A stretch of DNA of 64,000 nt from Bifidobacterium catenulatum PV20-2 (GCF_000800455.1 NZ_CP007456.1:2294001-2358000); one strand, 5' to 3'; positions 26,637 to 38,141 are shown, counted from the first letter of the stretch. The notes: generated from the sequence alone by a model not told the origin. Made by a program: numbers and translations.

Positions 26637-26674
26637 GCGGACCGCCCTCCCCTATTAGGAAAGACGGTCCGCAA
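26635..26674 (-). terminator. Terminator at the end of the fucose operon
   Basis: Arms ttgcggaccg / cggtccgcaa, 29 bases after the fucosidase stop; on the minus strand it is followed by a run of T. Confidence 0.85.
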
Positions 26675-26702
26675 CATTTCGTAACGGATATAACGCAATA
26701 CG

Positions 26703-29054
26703 TTAACGCCGGATGGATCCCTTGAATGGCTTATCCGGAGACAATGCGACACATCCCATATCAGTCCCTAGAACGTTCAGCGTAATTTCCGTGGGCTTCA
26801 GACAGCGCAACGTGTATTCCACTGTCTGATCCGTCCATGTCGCATCCACTTGGATTCCACCTCTTGCACGGAGCGCATGGAAGCTTCCCTCATGCCAATC
26901 CTCCGGCAGGGCCGGAAGAATGCGAATCCAGCCATCGTGGCTTTGGACAAGCATCTCCGACAAGGCCGCCGGGAATCCAAGGTTCCCGTCGATCTGGAAT
27001 GGCGGGTGAGCGCATAATCCGCTGTCGTACACGCCTCCGCCCAGCAGATTGGTTTCAGCGTTCGCATCCACCGGCCGCAGGAACATGCCTATGATTCGTT
27101 TGGCATGCTCCGCATCACGCAGACGTGCCCACATGATCATGCGCCATACGATGCTCCAGCCGGAACCATCATCGCCACGCACTTCGAGGGATTTCCTAGC
27201 GGCTTCCTCCAGGTGCGGAGTCTGAGACGTGATGCCTGCACCAGGATGCAGTTCGTAAAGGTGGGACAGATGACGGTGCTGTGGATCGGATTCGATGAAT
27301 TCGTCGTTCCATTCGAGGATTCTTCCATCAGCTCCCAATCGCGTTTCAGCTAGTTGGGAACGGACGGATTCCGCTTCACGGACCAGATTTCTGTCCTCTT
27401 CGTCAAGGTTTTCCAGATCGTGAGAAGCCTGAATTAAATCATCAAGCAGATTACGCACGATGGCCGTGGCATTCTCACTGCTTTGCGCAACAGATACCGG
27501 TTCTCCGTTCACCAAGAAACAGTTCTCTGGTGATGTTGCAGGGGACGGGGCCAGTCCATGCTTTGTCTCCGATAGGAAATCCATGCAGAATCGCGCGTTG
27601 TCCCGCATGATCGGCCAGATGCGGACCAGGTACGATGCATCCTGGTTGAACAAGTATTCATCGAACAGGTTCCGGCACATCCATGCCTGACCGAACGGCC
27701 AGAACGACCACATCGGGTCGCCGTTCGCAGGAAGGGCCCTGCGCCAGAGATCGACATTATGGAAGACCGCCGATCCTCGGCAGCCAAGAATCCTGTCAGC
27801 GGCGTCGTGCCCCGGCGCTAGCAGCTCCTCATTCATGGAGACGAGCGGCTCGATGAGTTCTTGGAGGGCACATGGGCCTGTCATCCAATAGTTCATCTCG
27901 ACGTTGATGTTCGTCGTGTAGGCGCTGTACCAGTTTGGGAAGTCCTTATGGTTCCAAATCCCCTGCAGATTCGCCGGCTGGGTGTGTGGCCTGGACGAGG
28001 AGATAAGCATATACCGGCCGAAATCGAACATTGCCTCCGCCAGCATCTCCAGACGATGCGGTTCTTTGTTCTCATCCGAGCGAAGGATCGCCGAGAACGG
28101 TAGTTCCGTATCGTCATCATGGGCTGAACCGAGATGGATGGCCACCCTGTCGAAATATCTGCGGTAGTCCGCGATGTGGCGGTCGAGCATGGTCTGCAGG
28201 TCGGTCGACCACTCGTCGATGGTTTTCTCCAGATGGTCGGCGATAACCGTCATGCTTCGTTCCGGTTGCTGGTCGCTTCCCTTGAATCCGCTCATACTGC
28301 GGAAGCGGAGCGATAATCCGGTGATGTGCGAACATTGCAGACTGTTGTCGTCCACGTTGATGTCGCCACCTGTGACGGTAAGGGAGAACGCACCGGCGTA
28401 CGCCATTCCGGTTCCGTCCTGCTCATCTTCCCAAGGATTTTCGGAAGGATGAGGGAGGAGCCCGATGTTGAGTCCAGGCATCCGGCCCATGACGACGAGT
28501 GTGGCCCGATGACCGTCGGATACCGTTTCCAACGAGGCGCGCGACTGTTTGAGGAAAGTGCCGGCGACACTGATGTTCACATCAACCGGCGCATCCGATG
28601 ACATCCTGTAGACCAACAGGTCATCAGGCTCGCTGCACCATGCGTCGACATGAACGTTGGCATCACCCATCTGGAATGTTTCACCGGCGAGCGCCCTTGC
28701 AAGATCCAGTTGGCGTTTCATGCTCTCACGTCCGCTGGCAGGGGTCGAGTACTGAATACGGGCCGTTCCGAATGGCTCGTAAATCTGTTCGTCCTTTTCC
28801 TGCAGTGTGGCTTCCTTGATGATTCGCGTGGCGGCGGTGTAATCGTCGCCGAATGCCGCCTGACGTGCCTTGGCCACAATCTCTGGCGTCACCGGCGAGG
28901 TTTCCGCGTGTGGATATCCAGACCAAAGGGTGTCGTCGTTGAGATACAGCACATCGGTTTCCGGTTCGGAGCACAGGACCGCTCCCATGCGTCCATTGCC
29001 GAGTGGGATACCTTCTTCCCAGCACGAAGAGATTCCATCGAATGTGAGTTTCAT
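26703..29054 (-). CDS. afcA: GH95 alpha-1,2-L-fucosidase
   Basis: Glycoside hydrolase family 95 enzyme of 783 residues that releases L-fucose linked alpha-1,2 to galactose, as in 2'-fucosyllactose and mucin glycans. No signal peptide or anchor, so it acts inside the cell after import. Landmarks: N-terminal [13 protein letters not shown] and [11 protein letters not shown] (15-47), [10 protein letters not shown] and [12 protein letters not shown] (about 360-390) carrying the catalytic-site Asn residues, SPEN near 510 for the acid Glu, and [17 protein letters not shown] near 695 for the Asp. Last gene of the fucose operon, 26 bases after the aldolase gene. No GH29 alpha-1,3/4-fucosidase is present in the window. 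Confidence 0.93.
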   Translation of the reverse strand: MKLTFDGISSCWEEGIPLGNGRMGAVLCSEPETDVLYLNDDTLWSGYPHAETSPVTPEIVAKARQAAFGDDYTAATRIIKEATLQEKDEQIYEPFGTARIQYSTPASGRESMKRQLDLARALAGETFQMGDANVHVDAWCSEPDDLLVYRMSSDAPVDVNISVAGTFLKQSRASLETVSDGHRATLVVMGRMPGLNIGLLPHPSENPWEDEQDGTGMAYAGAFSLTVTGGDINVDDNSLQCSHITGLSLRFRSMSGFKGSDQQPERSMTVIADHLEKTIDEWSTDLQTMLDRHIADYRRYFDRVAIHLGSAHDDDTELPFSAILRSDENKEPHRLEMLAEAMFDFGRYMLISSSRPHTQPANLQGIWNHKDFPNWYSAYTTNINVEMNYWMTGPCALQELIEPLVSMNEELLAPGHDAADRILGCRGSAVFHNVDLWRRALPANGDPMWSFWPFGQAWMCRNLFDEYLFNQDASYLVRIWPIMRDNARFCMDFLSETKHGLAPSPATSPENCFLVNGEPVSVAQSSENATAIVRNLLDDLIQASHDLENLDEEDRNLVREAESVRSQLAETRLGADGRILEWNDEFIESDPQHRHLSHLYELHPGAGITSQTPHLEEAARKSLEVRGDDGSGWSIVWRMIMWARLRDAEHAKRIIGMFLRPVDANAETNLLGGGVYDSGLCAHPPFQIDGNLGFPAALSEMLVQSHDGWIRILPALPEDWHEGSFHALRARGGIQVDATWTDQTVEYTLRCLKPTEITLNVLGTDMGCVALSPDKPFKGSIRR

Positions 29055-29080
29055 GCGTAAAGTCTCCTTGGCAGATTTGC

Positions 29081-29974
29081 TTATTTGAGAATGCTCTGGA
29101 TATTGCGGTACTGCTCGTCGGTCAGCTGCACGGCGGGTTCATGGATGGACGTGTCGATTGGCAGTCCCTTCGCCTTGACCGCGCCCTTGATGGCGCTGAT
29201 GAACAGGTCGGCAGTGTCGTACAGGCGCATCAGATAGGAAATGCGTTCAGCCGATTTGATGGCCGTGGCGTAATCACCGGACTGCCATGCATGATGCAGG
29301 CTGACGAAAGTCTCCGGCTCCACATTGGTCAATCCGCATAGCACGCCATTGCCGCCGCTGATTCGGTTAACGGTGTAGTACTCGTCGAATCCGGACAGCA
29401 CGCTGAACGATGGATTCACCTTACGAACGGCAGCGATGACCTTTCTGGTGTGGCTGATGGTGTCGACGGTGTCTTTGATGCCGATGATGTTCTGGTTCTC
29501 CGCTGCGAGATCCGCTACCAGCTCGGGTGTGAGGTCGTTGCCTGTCCTGGCTGGGAAGTTGTACAGAATGACCGGCAGCGTCGTTGCCTTGGCCACCGCA
29601 GAGAAGTAGCGCTTCGCGCAATCCGGGGATGGTCCGAAATAGTACGGGGATACTGCAACCAATGCATCGGCTCCGGCTGCTTCGCTTTCCGCCGCCAATG
29701 TTCTCACATTGTCTAGGTTGGTGTCTCCTACTCCGACGAGCACCTTCATGCGTCCGGCGACTTTCGAGACTGCGAAACGCACCGCTTCCGCCTTCGTCTT
29801 GACGTCGATGGCATAGAATTCTCCGATACTGCCGAACAGCAGCACACCGTCGATGCCCGCGTCGATGAGATGATCAAGGTGCTTGCCCCAATTGTCGTAG
29901 TCAATGGTCCCATCCGCGTTCGTGATGGTGATGGAGGGGCAGAACACGCCTTCGAATTGGGCGTTGCAAGTCAT
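29081..29974 (-). CDS. DapA-family aldolase (2-keto-3-deoxy-L-fuconate cleavage)
   Basis: Class I aldolase of the dihydrodipicolinate synthase/N-acetylneuraminate lyase family, 297 residues. The conserved Tyr is in [12 protein letters not shown] near 133 and the Schiff-base Lys in [10 protein letters not shown] near 165; GSIGEFY near 50 fits the family GTTGE loop. In its operon (fucose dehydrogenase, lactonase, fuconate dehydratase) the likely job is splitting 2-keto-3-deoxy-L-fuconate into pyruvate and L-lactaldehyde rather than lysine synthesis. Its ATG overlaps the stop of the lactonase gene (ATGA). Confidence 0.88.
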   Translation of the reverse strand: MTCNAQFEGVFCPSITITNADGTIDYDNWGKHLDHLIDAGIDGVLLFGSIGEFYAIDVKTKAEAVRFAVSKVAGRMKVLVGVGDTNLDNVRTLAAESEAAGADALVAVSPYYFGPSPDCAKRYFSAVAKATTLPVILYNFPARTGNDLTPELVADLAAENQNIIGIKDTVDTISHTRKVIAAVRKVNPSFSVLSGFDEYYTVNRISGGNGVLCGLTNVEPETFVSLHHAWQSGDYATAIKSAERISYLMRLYDTADLFISAIKGAVKAKGLPIDTSIHEPAVQLTDEQYRNIQSILK

Positions 29975-30792
29975 GATATTTTCCTTTCGACGATATGGTA
30001 GGCGTTCCGCGCATTATTGAAGAAGAAGTCGTCATCCCCCGCGAAACGATTGAGCAGGATTGACAGATGACTGTCGAAATCGGCATATAGACCAACGACA
30101 GGCCAATTCGACGCGTACAGCAACCGCTTGTTCGAGAACGCGGCTTGTGCGAGATCGAGCAGGGTTGAGACGAATCGTAGGTCATCGGTGGGATACCCCG
30201 ATACCTTGACGTACACGTTTGGCAGCTCTCCGAGCCTATGCAGGGCATCGGATGAGGATTCGAGATTGTGAAGATCGGATATGTTGCCCATATGGTCAAC
30301 GATGACGGTTGCTTCGGGCACCTGCTCACAAGCCTGAGCGAGATCGTCAAGTTCATCCACCCGTACGCATGCGTCGAATGGCATGTTCTTATCGGCCATA
30401 AGCTGCAAACCGCGGATGAAGTCATCTTGCAGGCACCGTCCCCGCGGCGATGCCGGCGTATGCAATGGCTCACGAATGCCATGCGCGTACAGCGGCACGC
30501 GCATGGCCGGCCCGACGGTGGACCGCATAGATGTTGCCAACAGCAGAGGATCATGGTTTTCGGACAGCAGCCGATCTTCCAATGACGTATCGTCCGTGTC
30601 GACTTCCACATACACACCGCCGATGAAATTGACCGCAGCGTCTGGGTGTTGCTCATTATATGAGGCATAGGCGCGTTTGAGGCAGTCCATGTCGTAACGG
30701 CGGGTGATGGACCCATCCGTACCGTCAAGCCATGAAAGTGGTTGGACGGATGGGTCCCAGATATGGAAATGCGAGTCGATGATCCTCTGCAT
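29971..30792 (-). CDS. Amidohydrolase, probable L-fuconolactonase
   Basis: Metal-dependent hydrolase of the amidohydrolase_2 family, 273 residues. The N-terminal metal motif IIDSHFHIWDPS (HxH) and later TVIVDHMGN near 175 and LLYASNWPVV near 230 fit the L-rhamnono/L-fuconolactonase group. By context it opens L-fucono-lactone to L-fuconate, the second step of the pathway. It starts 10 bases after the dehydrogenase gene and overlaps the aldolase gene by four bases. Confidence 0.85.
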   Translation of the reverse strand: MQRIIDSHFHIWDPSVQPLSWLDGTDGSITRRYDMDCLKRAYASYNEQHPDAAVNFIGGVYVEVDTDDTSLEDRLLSENHDPLLLATSMRSTVGPAMRVPLYAHGIREPLHTPASPRGRCLQDDFIRGLQLMADKNMPFDACVRVDELDDLAQACEQVPEATVIVDHMGNISDLHNLESSSDALHRLGELPNVYVKVSGYPTDDLRFVSTLLDLAQAAFSNKRLLYASNWPVVGLYADFDSHLSILLNRFAGDDDFFFNNARNAYHIVERKIS

Positions 30793-30802
30793 GTCGCGCG
30801 TC

Positions 30803-31594
30803 CTAGTCGAGTGCCCTATCGAGGTGGACGTATCCGCCGTCGGGGAAGACCCATTGTCCGGTGGTGTGCGAAGACCTGTCGGACAGAAGGAAAGCCACGG
30901 TGTCCGCGATTTCCGAAGTCTCGGTCATGCGGTGGCCGAGAGGAATCCTGTCGGTGATCTTCGCCAACTGCTCACGCTGCGCCTGCTCGTCGCCGAACGT
31001 CTTGATCCATTGCGCGTACAGCGGTGTCCACGCTTCGGCCACGACGACGGCATTGACCCGAACCTCGTCCGGGGCGAGAGCGGCGGCCCACTCGCGGGTC
31101 AGGCCCAGAATCGCACCTTTTGCCGCGGCGTAGGCACTAGTCTTGCCCTGACCAGTCAATGCGGTCTTGGAACCGATATTGACCACTGAGCCCTTGCTGG
31201 CCTTGAGCGCTGGCACGCACTGATGAACCAGCTCGTAATAGTGGGTCAGATTGCCGTGAAGAGACTCCTCGAACTGACGCCATGACGTGGTCTCAAGCGC
31301 AAGATTGTCGTTTCTTCCGGCATTGTTGACCACACCATCGATATGACCGTATTTCTTCATGACCGATTCAACAATGGGGGCGATCTCGTCGGTGTTGTTC
31401 AGGTCAATCAGATAGGTGTCATACGAATCGGTGATCTGTTCGATATCCTGTCGGAATTCGTCGTCGGCACCATCCGAACGATTCAGCACCACCGGAATGG
31501 CGCCTTCTTCGGCCAGTCGCAGCGTTATGCCCTTGCCGATGCCTTTGAATCCTCCGGTGACAATAATCACCTTGTTCTTAAGATGCAGGTCCAT
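30803..31594 (-). CDS. SDR-family oxidoreductase, probable L-fucose dehydrogenase
   Basis: Short-chain dehydrogenase of 263 residues that should oxidise L-fucose to the lactone with NAD(P)+. The cofactor loop is TGGFKGIGKGI near 13-23 (TGxxxGxG), the NNAG motif is VVNNAGRND near 88, and the catalytic Ser...Tyr-x3-Lys is GSKTALTGQGKTSAYAAAKG near 140-158. The C-terminal FLLSDRSSHTTGQWVFPDGG is typical of the classical family. Function is inferred from the operon, which supplies all subsequent steps. Confidence 0.87.
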   Translation of the reverse strand: MDLHLKNKVIIVTGGFKGIGKGITLRLAEEGAIPVVLNRSDGADDEFRQDIEQITDSYDTYLIDLNNTDEIAPIVESVMKKYGHIDGVVNNAGRNDNLALETTSWRQFEESLHGNLTHYYELVHQCVPALKASKGSVVNIGSKTALTGQGKTSAYAAAKGAILGLTREWAAALAPDEVRVNAVVVAEAWTPLYAQWIKTFGDEQAQREQLAKITDRIPLGHRMTETSEIADTVAFLLSDRSSHTTGQWVFPDGGYVHLDRALD

Positions 31595-31609
31595 CTCAGG
31601 TCCTTCCGA

Positions 31610-32887
31610 CTAGTCCTTGTGCAGGTACTTCATGCATTCGTCGAGCTTCATCTCCGTACCGTTGCCCGGAGCGAGCGGTGCAACGTATCGTCCGTTCTTG
31701 ATGACGGTCGGATGCACGAAGTACTCATGCTGGTTGTCCACGTATTCGACGACGCGGTCCTCCATCTCGCCAGAGACGGACACATAATCGAACATCGCAA
31801 GTTGGCTGATGGCTTCGCACAGGCCGACACCGCCCGCGTGAGGGCAGACCTTGACGCCGAACTTCTTGGCGAGCAGGTATTCGAGGACGATTTCCTGGGG
31901 GCCGGCGACTCGGGTCGCGTCAATCTGCATGACCTTGAAGCTGCCAGCCTGCAGGTACTGCTTGTACATGACTCGGTTCTGCATCTGTTCGCCGGTGGCC
32001 ACCGGAATTGGATCGATGGCCTTCTGGATTGCAGCATGTCCAAGCACGTCATCCGGGCAGGTCGGTTCCTCAACCCACGCGAGATCGTAGTCATTGAATT
32101 TGCCGATCCATTCAATGGCCTGTGGCACATCCCAGACCTGGTTGGCGTCTACGGCGATGGCGATGTCCGGGCCGACCGCTTCACGGGCGAGCTTGAGCCT
32201 GCGCAGATCGTCTTCGAGGTTTTGACCGACCTTAAGCTTGATTTGCTTGAAGCCCATGACCTCGGTCTCTTGCTTGGCCAAACGGACCATCTTCTCGTCG
32301 GAATAGCCGAGCCATCCAGCTGCGGTTGAATATCCCGGATAGCCGACTTCCTTGAGGTGGGCGATGCGTTCCGCCTTGCCTTCCTGGGCGGCACGCAGAA
32401 TCTCGATGGCTTCCTGCGGAGTGAGAGCATCGGTCAGGTAGCGGAAGTCGAGAGTCGCAACTAGCTCTTCAGGCTCCATCTCGGAAAGGAGCAGCCAGAG
32501 CGGCTTGCCGGCGCGCTTGGCTTTGAGGTCCCACAGAGCCGAAAGCACGGCACCAATGGCCATATGCTCGACACCCTTCTCAGGGCCAAGCCAGCGTAGC
32601 TGCGAATCGCGCACGAACAGATCCCACGCGAGACGCATGTTGTCGAGCAGTTCCTCGACGTTACGGCCGATAAGGGTTTCAGACATGGAGTCGATGGCTC
32701 GGACGACGACATCATTGCCGCGGCCGATGGTGAAGACGAATCCGTTGCCGGAATCACCGGCATCCGTGGCGATGACAACATAGGCAGAGGAATAATCCGG
32801 ATCGGGGTTCATGGCGTCGGAGCCGGAGAAGGTGGCCGATGTCGGGAATCGGAAATCATAGGTGGTGACTTTGGTAATAACGCTCAC
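31610..32887 (-). CDS. L-fuconate dehydratase (enolase superfamily)
   Basis: Mandelate-racemase/enolase superfamily enzyme of 425 residues, expected to dehydrate L-fuconate to 2-keto-3-deoxy-L-fuconate. Catalytic landmarks: QIKLKVGQN (KxK acid/base, about 218), AVDANQVWD (first metal Asp, about 245), WVEEPT (second metal Glu, about 272), then a third ligand near EQMQNR (about 298), and KVCPHAGGVGLCE (about 350). This set and length match L-fuconate dehydratases. It follows the solute-binding-protein gene after a strong hairpin at 32927-32956. Confidence 0.92.
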   Translation of the reverse strand: MSVITKVTTYDFRFPTSATFSGSDAMNPDPDYSSAYVVIATDAGDSGNGFVFTIGRGNDVVVRAIDSMSETLIGRNVEELLDNMRLAWDLFVRDSQLRWLGPEKGVEHMAIGAVLSALWDLKAKRAGKPLWLLLSEMEPEELVATLDFRYLTDALTPQEAIEILRAAQEGKAERIAHLKEVGYPGYSTAAGWLGYSDEKMVRLAKQETEVMGFKQIKLKVGQNLEDDLRRLKLAREAVGPDIAIAVDANQVWDVPQAIEWIGKFNDYDLAWVEEPTCPDDVLGHAAIQKAIDPIPVATGEQMQNRVMYKQYLQAGSFKVMQIDATRVAGPQEIVLEYLLAKKFGVKVCPHAGGVGLCEAISQLAMFDYVSVSGEMEDRVVEYVDNQHEYFVHPTVIKNGRYVAPLAPGNGTEMKLDECMKYLHKD

Positions 32888-32926
32888 GATGCGCTTCCTT
32901 CTTTGGAAAAATGTTTAATCTCAAAA

Positions 32927-32956
32927 AGGGAGGGCGGCCATTCGGCCGCCCTCCCT
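32927..32956 (-). terminator. Intercistronic hairpin inside the fucose operon
   Basis: Perfect 13-bp arms agggagggcggcc / ggccgccctccct with loop attc, between the binding-protein and dehydratase genes. It probably attenuates transcription or protects the upstream message, letting the binding protein be made in excess. Confidence 0.75.
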
Positions 32957-32978
32957 AGCGGTGGCGGGCAACCGGATG

Positions 32979-34388
<1,410 letters not shown>

Positions 34389-34478
34389 TTACTATTTTGT
34401 TGTTTTTTCAAAAGGACGGATGCCGCACGGTCACCAAGGCAACGAATGGGTGATCGTAGGGACCGTGCGGCCGAGGGT

Positions 34479-35456
34479 TCACTGCTTGACAGAACCGGCC
34501 GCGAGGCCAGACTGCCAGTACTTCTGCAGGAACATGAATGCGATGATCAACGGAACAACTGCGATAAGCGAGCCCGTGATGATGAGGTTGTTCGGAACCT
34601 GACCGTTGGCAGTTCCCTGGGCACCCATCTTCAGCCACATGTTCAGACCGACTGTCAACGGGTAGTCGTTGGTGTCCGAGAGCATAATCAGCGGCAGGAA
34701 GTAGTTGTTCCAGACGCCAACCAGCGTGAACAGCAGTACAGTGACGAAACCTGGAGACAGCAGCGGGAAACCGACCTTCCAGAAGATGGTCCAAGTGCTT
34801 GCACCGTCCAGTTTCGCGGCTTCGATCAGCGAGACCGGAATCGAGGTCTGCGCATAGATGATCATCAAATACAAGCCGAACGGCGTAGCCAGCTGCGGAA
34901 TAATCACGGCCCATGGAGTGCCGACCAGCCCGATCTTCGAATACATGAGGAACAGCGGCACGGTGATTACCGTAGAAGGAATTGACATGAATGCCAGAGT
35001 GACGGCCAGCAGGGCGTTACGTCCGGGGAATCGCATGGTGGCGATGGCATACCCAGCGAAAGTGGCAATGATGGTTGCACCAACACCTGCTACCGCTGCG
35101 TACATGATCGTATTGAACAGCCAGCGGGTATAGGCGCCATTCTGGTAGGCGAATGTGTCTTGCACGTTCTGCCAGAACACATTCTTGTCATCGAACCACA
35201 GACCAAAAGAGCTGAAGATGCCCTCACTGGTCTTTGTGGAAGAGAAGATGACCCACAACAGCGGCACGAGGCAGTAGATGACCATCAAAGCCATAATGAT
35301 GTGCAACAGCCAGTTGAGCACACGCTGCTTACCAGTCAGTTTCGGAGCCGGCTCACGCTGCTGCATGCGCTTGTAACGCTTGCTTGCCTTGAGCGCCAGC
35401 TTGGCATCCCTGCGCTGGAGCGACTTGGCACGAGGTTTTGCGATTGCTTCACTCAT
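34479..35456 (-). CDS. ABC sugar transporter permease (MalG type)
   Basis: Inner-membrane permease of 325 residues with six helices and a basic cytoplasmic N-terminus (1-45). The EAA loop that docks the ATPase is EAAKLDGASTWTIFWKVGFP near 220. Its ATG shares bases with the stop of the preceding permease gene (TGATG), and aggag-like sequence lies just before. Pairs with the MalF-type permease; no ATPase gene is in the operon. Confidence 0.92.
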   Translation of the reverse strand: MSEAIAKPRAKSLQRRDAKLALKASKRYKRMQQREPAPKLTGKQRVLNWLLHIIMALMVIYCLVPLLWVIFSSTKTSEGIFSSFGLWFDDKNVFWQNVQDTFAYQNGAYTRWLFNTIMYAAVAGVGATIIATFAGYAIATMRFPGRNALLAVTLAFMSIPSTVITVPLFLMYSKIGLVGTPWAVIIPQLATPFGLYLMIIYAQTSIPVSLIEAAKLDGASTWTIFWKVGFPLLSPGFVTVLLFTLVGVWNNYFLPLIMLSDTNDYPLTVGLNMWLKMGAQGTANGQVPNNLIITGSLIAVVPLIIAFMFLQKYWQSGLAAGSVKQ

Positions 35457-36367
35457 CACTTGTTCTCCCACTTGTTGCCGATGATCTTAACGACGGCGAC
35501 CAAGGCCATGACGATGATGCCGACGACCAGAGAGACGGCAGCAGCATAGTTGACGTTCTGACCATTGAATGCGAGGTTGTAGGTGTAGATGTTCGGCGTA
35601 TAGCTGCTGTTGATCACGTCCGGGGCAGAAGTACGCAAGATGTTCGGTTCGTTGAACAGCTGGAGCGTACCGATTACAGAGAAGAGGACTGTCATCACGA
35701 TGGTGCTCTTAATCTGAGGAATCTTCACGGACCAAGCGATGCGCAGCTCCGAAGCGCCGTCAATACGGGCAGATTCGTACAGGTCGTTCGGAATGCCGAT
35801 CAGTGCAGAATAATAAATCAGCATGTTATAGCCAAGGAAGCACCAAGTGCAGATGTTTGCGATGGCGAATAGCATGAGCTGCTTCGACAGCATATTAGGA
35901 GCCGTTACGTCAAGCATGCCGGCGATTTGTCCAAAAAGACCATACTTATCGCCGTAAATGTATCCCCACATCAGCGCTGCAATGACGCCTGGGACGGCAT
36001 AAGGCAGGAACAGCAGGATTCGCGGCACTGCGATATGGCGAATTCTCTGGGAGTCCAAGATAAGCGCCGCTACGAGGGACAGAATCAGATTCATCGGAAT
36101 CTGAATCGCCGCGTAAATCAGCACATTCTTAAAGCCGCCCCACAAAGCCTCATCCTTGAATGCTCGGATGAAGTTGTCGAAGCCCGCGAATGTGGTGCCG
36201 CCGAGAAGGGACTGCTTGAAGAAGCTGAGATAAAGCGCGTAGAACATCGGGATGATCATGCCGAATAGGAAGACCAACACGTATGGAAGACAATACAATA
36301 TGCCTATGTACTCGCGCTTCGGCTTGCGCATCCCGGAAGTATCCGGTTTCGCCGTTGCATTTGTCAT
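35456..36367 (-). CDS. ABC sugar transporter permease (MalF type)
   Basis: First gene of the fucose operon, 303 residues, six helices. The N-terminus is short and charged, then YIGILYCLPYVLVFLFGMII near 22 starts helix 1. The EAA-type loop is ESARIDGASELRIAWSVKIP near 210. ATG 36367 is chosen because upstream codons to 36436 are unlike a membrane protein and fall within the promoter region; the ribosome site (aaagagaaa) is weak. Transcription starts in the 36.4-36.7 kb gap shared with the regulator. Confidence 0.92.
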   Translation of the reverse strand: MTNATAKPDTSGMRKPKREYIGILYCLPYVLVFLFGMIIPMFYALYLSFFKQSLLGGTTFAGFDNFIRAFKDEALWGGFKNVLIYAAIQIPMNLILSLVAALILDSQRIRHIAVPRILLFLPYAVPGVIAALMWGYIYGDKYGLFGQIAGMLDVTAPNMLSKQLMLFAIANICTWCFLGYNMLIYYSALIGIPNDLYESARIDGASELRIAWSVKIPQIKSTIVMTVLFSVIGTLQLFNEPNILRTSAPDVINSSYTPNIYTYNLAFNGQNVNYAAAVSLVVGIIVMALVAVVKIIGNKWENK

Positions 36368-36499
36368 AGTTTTTCTCTTTCTTCTTAACCCGTCTGAATG
36401 AGCCTGCCAACAACATCGTTGCCATTGCCGTTTCATCCATCGGTACGTTCAATATACAAGGTTCTGCAAAAAAGAGCAAATAAAACTTCGCTGCGCGTG

Positions 36500-36514
36500 G
36501 CGAAATTTTCTTTA
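36500..36514 (+). promoter_or_regulatory. Candidate operator 1 (GCGAAATTTTCNTTA)
   Basis: This site and 36659-36673 (inverted orientation) share GCGAAATTTTC.TTA, 14 of 15 bases. They lie in the gap between the fucose operon and its divergent LacI regulator, so the regulator probably binds them. Confidence 0.45.
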
Positions 36515-36658
36515 TCTTGTTTTTCCACCTTAAAAAGGGCTTTATTGCAACGATATATGCATATCATGCCCATCAAGAAAACAGCGGGCAATCGATGTTC
36601 GCGATACCCATTTCCGCTATATAGGTAGCAACACGCCGATAAAAAATCTATTCTAAAG

Positions 36659-36673
36659 TAACGAAAATTTCGC
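36659..36673 (-). promoter_or_regulatory. Candidate operator 2 (GCGAAATTTTCGTTA)
   Basis: Contains the palindrome cgaaa-a-tttcg, 50 bases before the regulator's ATG. The nearby cgctat...ataggta pattern occurs twice (36614-36627 and 36671-36687). Apart from these sites the 36368-36723 gap holds no gene. Confidence 0.5.
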
Positions 36674-36723
36674 TATTCTATAGGTAACGTTTTTGCAGCG
36701 TCGCGTACGAAAAGAGAAGGGTC

Positions 36724-37767
36724 ATGACCACGATCAAAACAACAAACAGACCGAAGGTCTCCGATATCGCCCAAGCGGCGGGAGTATCCCCCGCCACCGT
36801 GTCCAAGGTCATCAACGGCCGTGATGGAGTCTCCGACGAGACCCGCGATAGGGTGGAACTGCTCCTCGAGGAAGCCGGGTTCCGTAAAAAACTTCCCACA
36901 ACCAAAACCATGCGGTCAATCGAACTGGTCGTCAGCGAAATGACCAACAACGGATCCATGGAGATGGTCAAGGAGACAACTTCATACGCCAGAGAGTTTG
37001 GCATCGGCATCACCGTAAGCTGCGCCAGACCGGATTCCGAGGAATACTCAACAAGAAACGAGGCCAGCAGCTGTCTCCGTAACGCCATCGAACGCAACCC
37101 ACTAGGCGTCATACTTCTCTTATCAAATATCTCATCGGCCGAGGAATCGCTACTGCAGACGAGGAACATCCCATATGTAATTGTCGATCCGGTCGGCCAG
37201 GTCTCCGCTGACGCATTGGGGGTGGGCATTGATAACTGGACCGGAGGAATGCTCGCCACGCAATATCTCATATCATTAGGGCACCGACGAATCGCCGTCA
37301 TCACCGGCCCCACCAATTCACAATCCTCGCAAGCGCGACTTAGCGGATACATGGCGGCGCTGCAGAAAAACGGCATCAGCGCGGATCCGCATCTCATCAA
37401 GGTTGGCGACTACGTATCCGACAAGGCATACAAGGCGGCATGCGATCTCCTGGAAATGAGGGAGCAGGACCGACCGACCGCCATCTTCGCGTTCAACGAT
37501 CTCGGCGCGATCAACGTCTATCGCGCCGCCCGACAGCACAGCATCAGTCTGCCCGAACAGTTATCGATCATCGGTTTCGACGATGTCTATCCTGCGGCAA
37601 GCATGTGTCCATCCCTGACGACCATCAGGCAGCCATTCGATCTCATCGCCAGACAATGCATCGATCTGATTCTCGAAGCGCGGGAAGGAAAGGTAGACCA
37701 GAATTACTTCATTCTTCCCACACAGCTCGTCGAACGTGAAAGCTGCACATCGCCATCACTGCTGTAA
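36724..37767 (+). CDS. LacI-family transcriptional regulator of the fucose operon
   Basis: DNA-binding sugar-responsive regulator, 347 residues. The helix-turn-helix is KVSDIAQAAGVSPATVSKVI (about 11-30) followed by NGRDGVSDETRDRV, the hinge near 45-60, then the periplasmic-binding-like effector domain with LGHRRIAVITGP near 189 and AIFAFNDLGAINVYRAARQ near 258. Divergent from the operon and next to the two candidate operators; it most likely represses it until fucose or a fucosylated sugar is present. Ribosome site gagaaggg. Confidence 0.9.
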   Translation: MTTIKTTNRPKVSDIAQAAGVSPATVSKVINGRDGVSDETRDRVELLLEEAGFRKKLPTTKTMRSIELVVSEMTNNGSMEMVKETTSYAREFGIGITVSCARPDSEEYSTRNEASSCLRNAIERNPLGVILLLSNISSAEESLLQTRNIPYVIVDPVGQVSADALGVGIDNWTGGMLATQYLISLGHRRIAVITGPTNSQSSQARLSGYMAALQKNGISADPHLIKVGDYVSDKAYKAACDLLEMREQDRPTAIFAFNDLGAINVYRAARQHSISLPEQLSIIGFDDVYPAASMCPSLTTIRQPFDLIARQCIDLILEAREGKVDQNYFILPTQLVERESCTSPSLL

Positions 37768-37996
37768 CATGCAACGGCACTCAGAATCAGCTTCCGCGAA
37801 GCACCCATGCATATGCAATCCACCTCTGTCACAAGCATTTACTTCTGTTTACCAGATGAAAATACAAAAGAAGCGACGAAACCGGCGAAACCCCGCACCA
37901 GAGGGATGCTTACAATGAAGCCACAACGGAACAAACGGCTCCACACGAAGCATGAACCAACAAACGAAACGACGAGCCGCGTGAAAGGAAGAAAAA

Positions 37997-38119
37997 ATGC
38001 AGAACAACACCTTCGACCAGATCGCCAACGCCAACACCGTTTCCATGGATGCCGGCCTCAGCCAGTTCGCTTTCGCCAAGGCCTCCTCCACCTTGTTTAA
38101 GAAGGCTTTCAGCAAGTAA
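37997..38119 (+). CDS. Small 40-residue peptide of unknown function
   Basis: Short gene with a strong ribosome site (gaaaggaag, 7 bases before ATG 37997) and a strong terminator 22 bases after the stop. The N-terminal half is MQNNTFDQIANANTVSMDAG (uncharged/acidic); the C-terminal half is LSQFAFAKASSTLFKKAFSK (basic, with four Lys and four Phe, likely amphipathic). No Cys, no signal peptide, no obvious transporter or modification gene beside it. Codons follow the GC-rich bias of the genome. It could be a secreted or signalling peptide, an antimicrobial, or a small regulatory protein; I do not recognise it. 37768-37996 upstream holds nothing else visible. Confidence 0.7.
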   Translation: MQNNTFDQIANANTVSMDAGLSQFAFAKASSTLFKKAFSK

Positions 38120-38141
38120 GATTCCATAAAAGTCTTTATCA

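Noticed and set aside
37807..38100. A 97-codon frame overlapping the 40-aa peptide gene in another frame
   Set aside because: It has no ribosome site and an Arg/His/Gln-rich composition without pattern, whereas the 40-codon frame has a strong ribosome site and ends just before the terminator.
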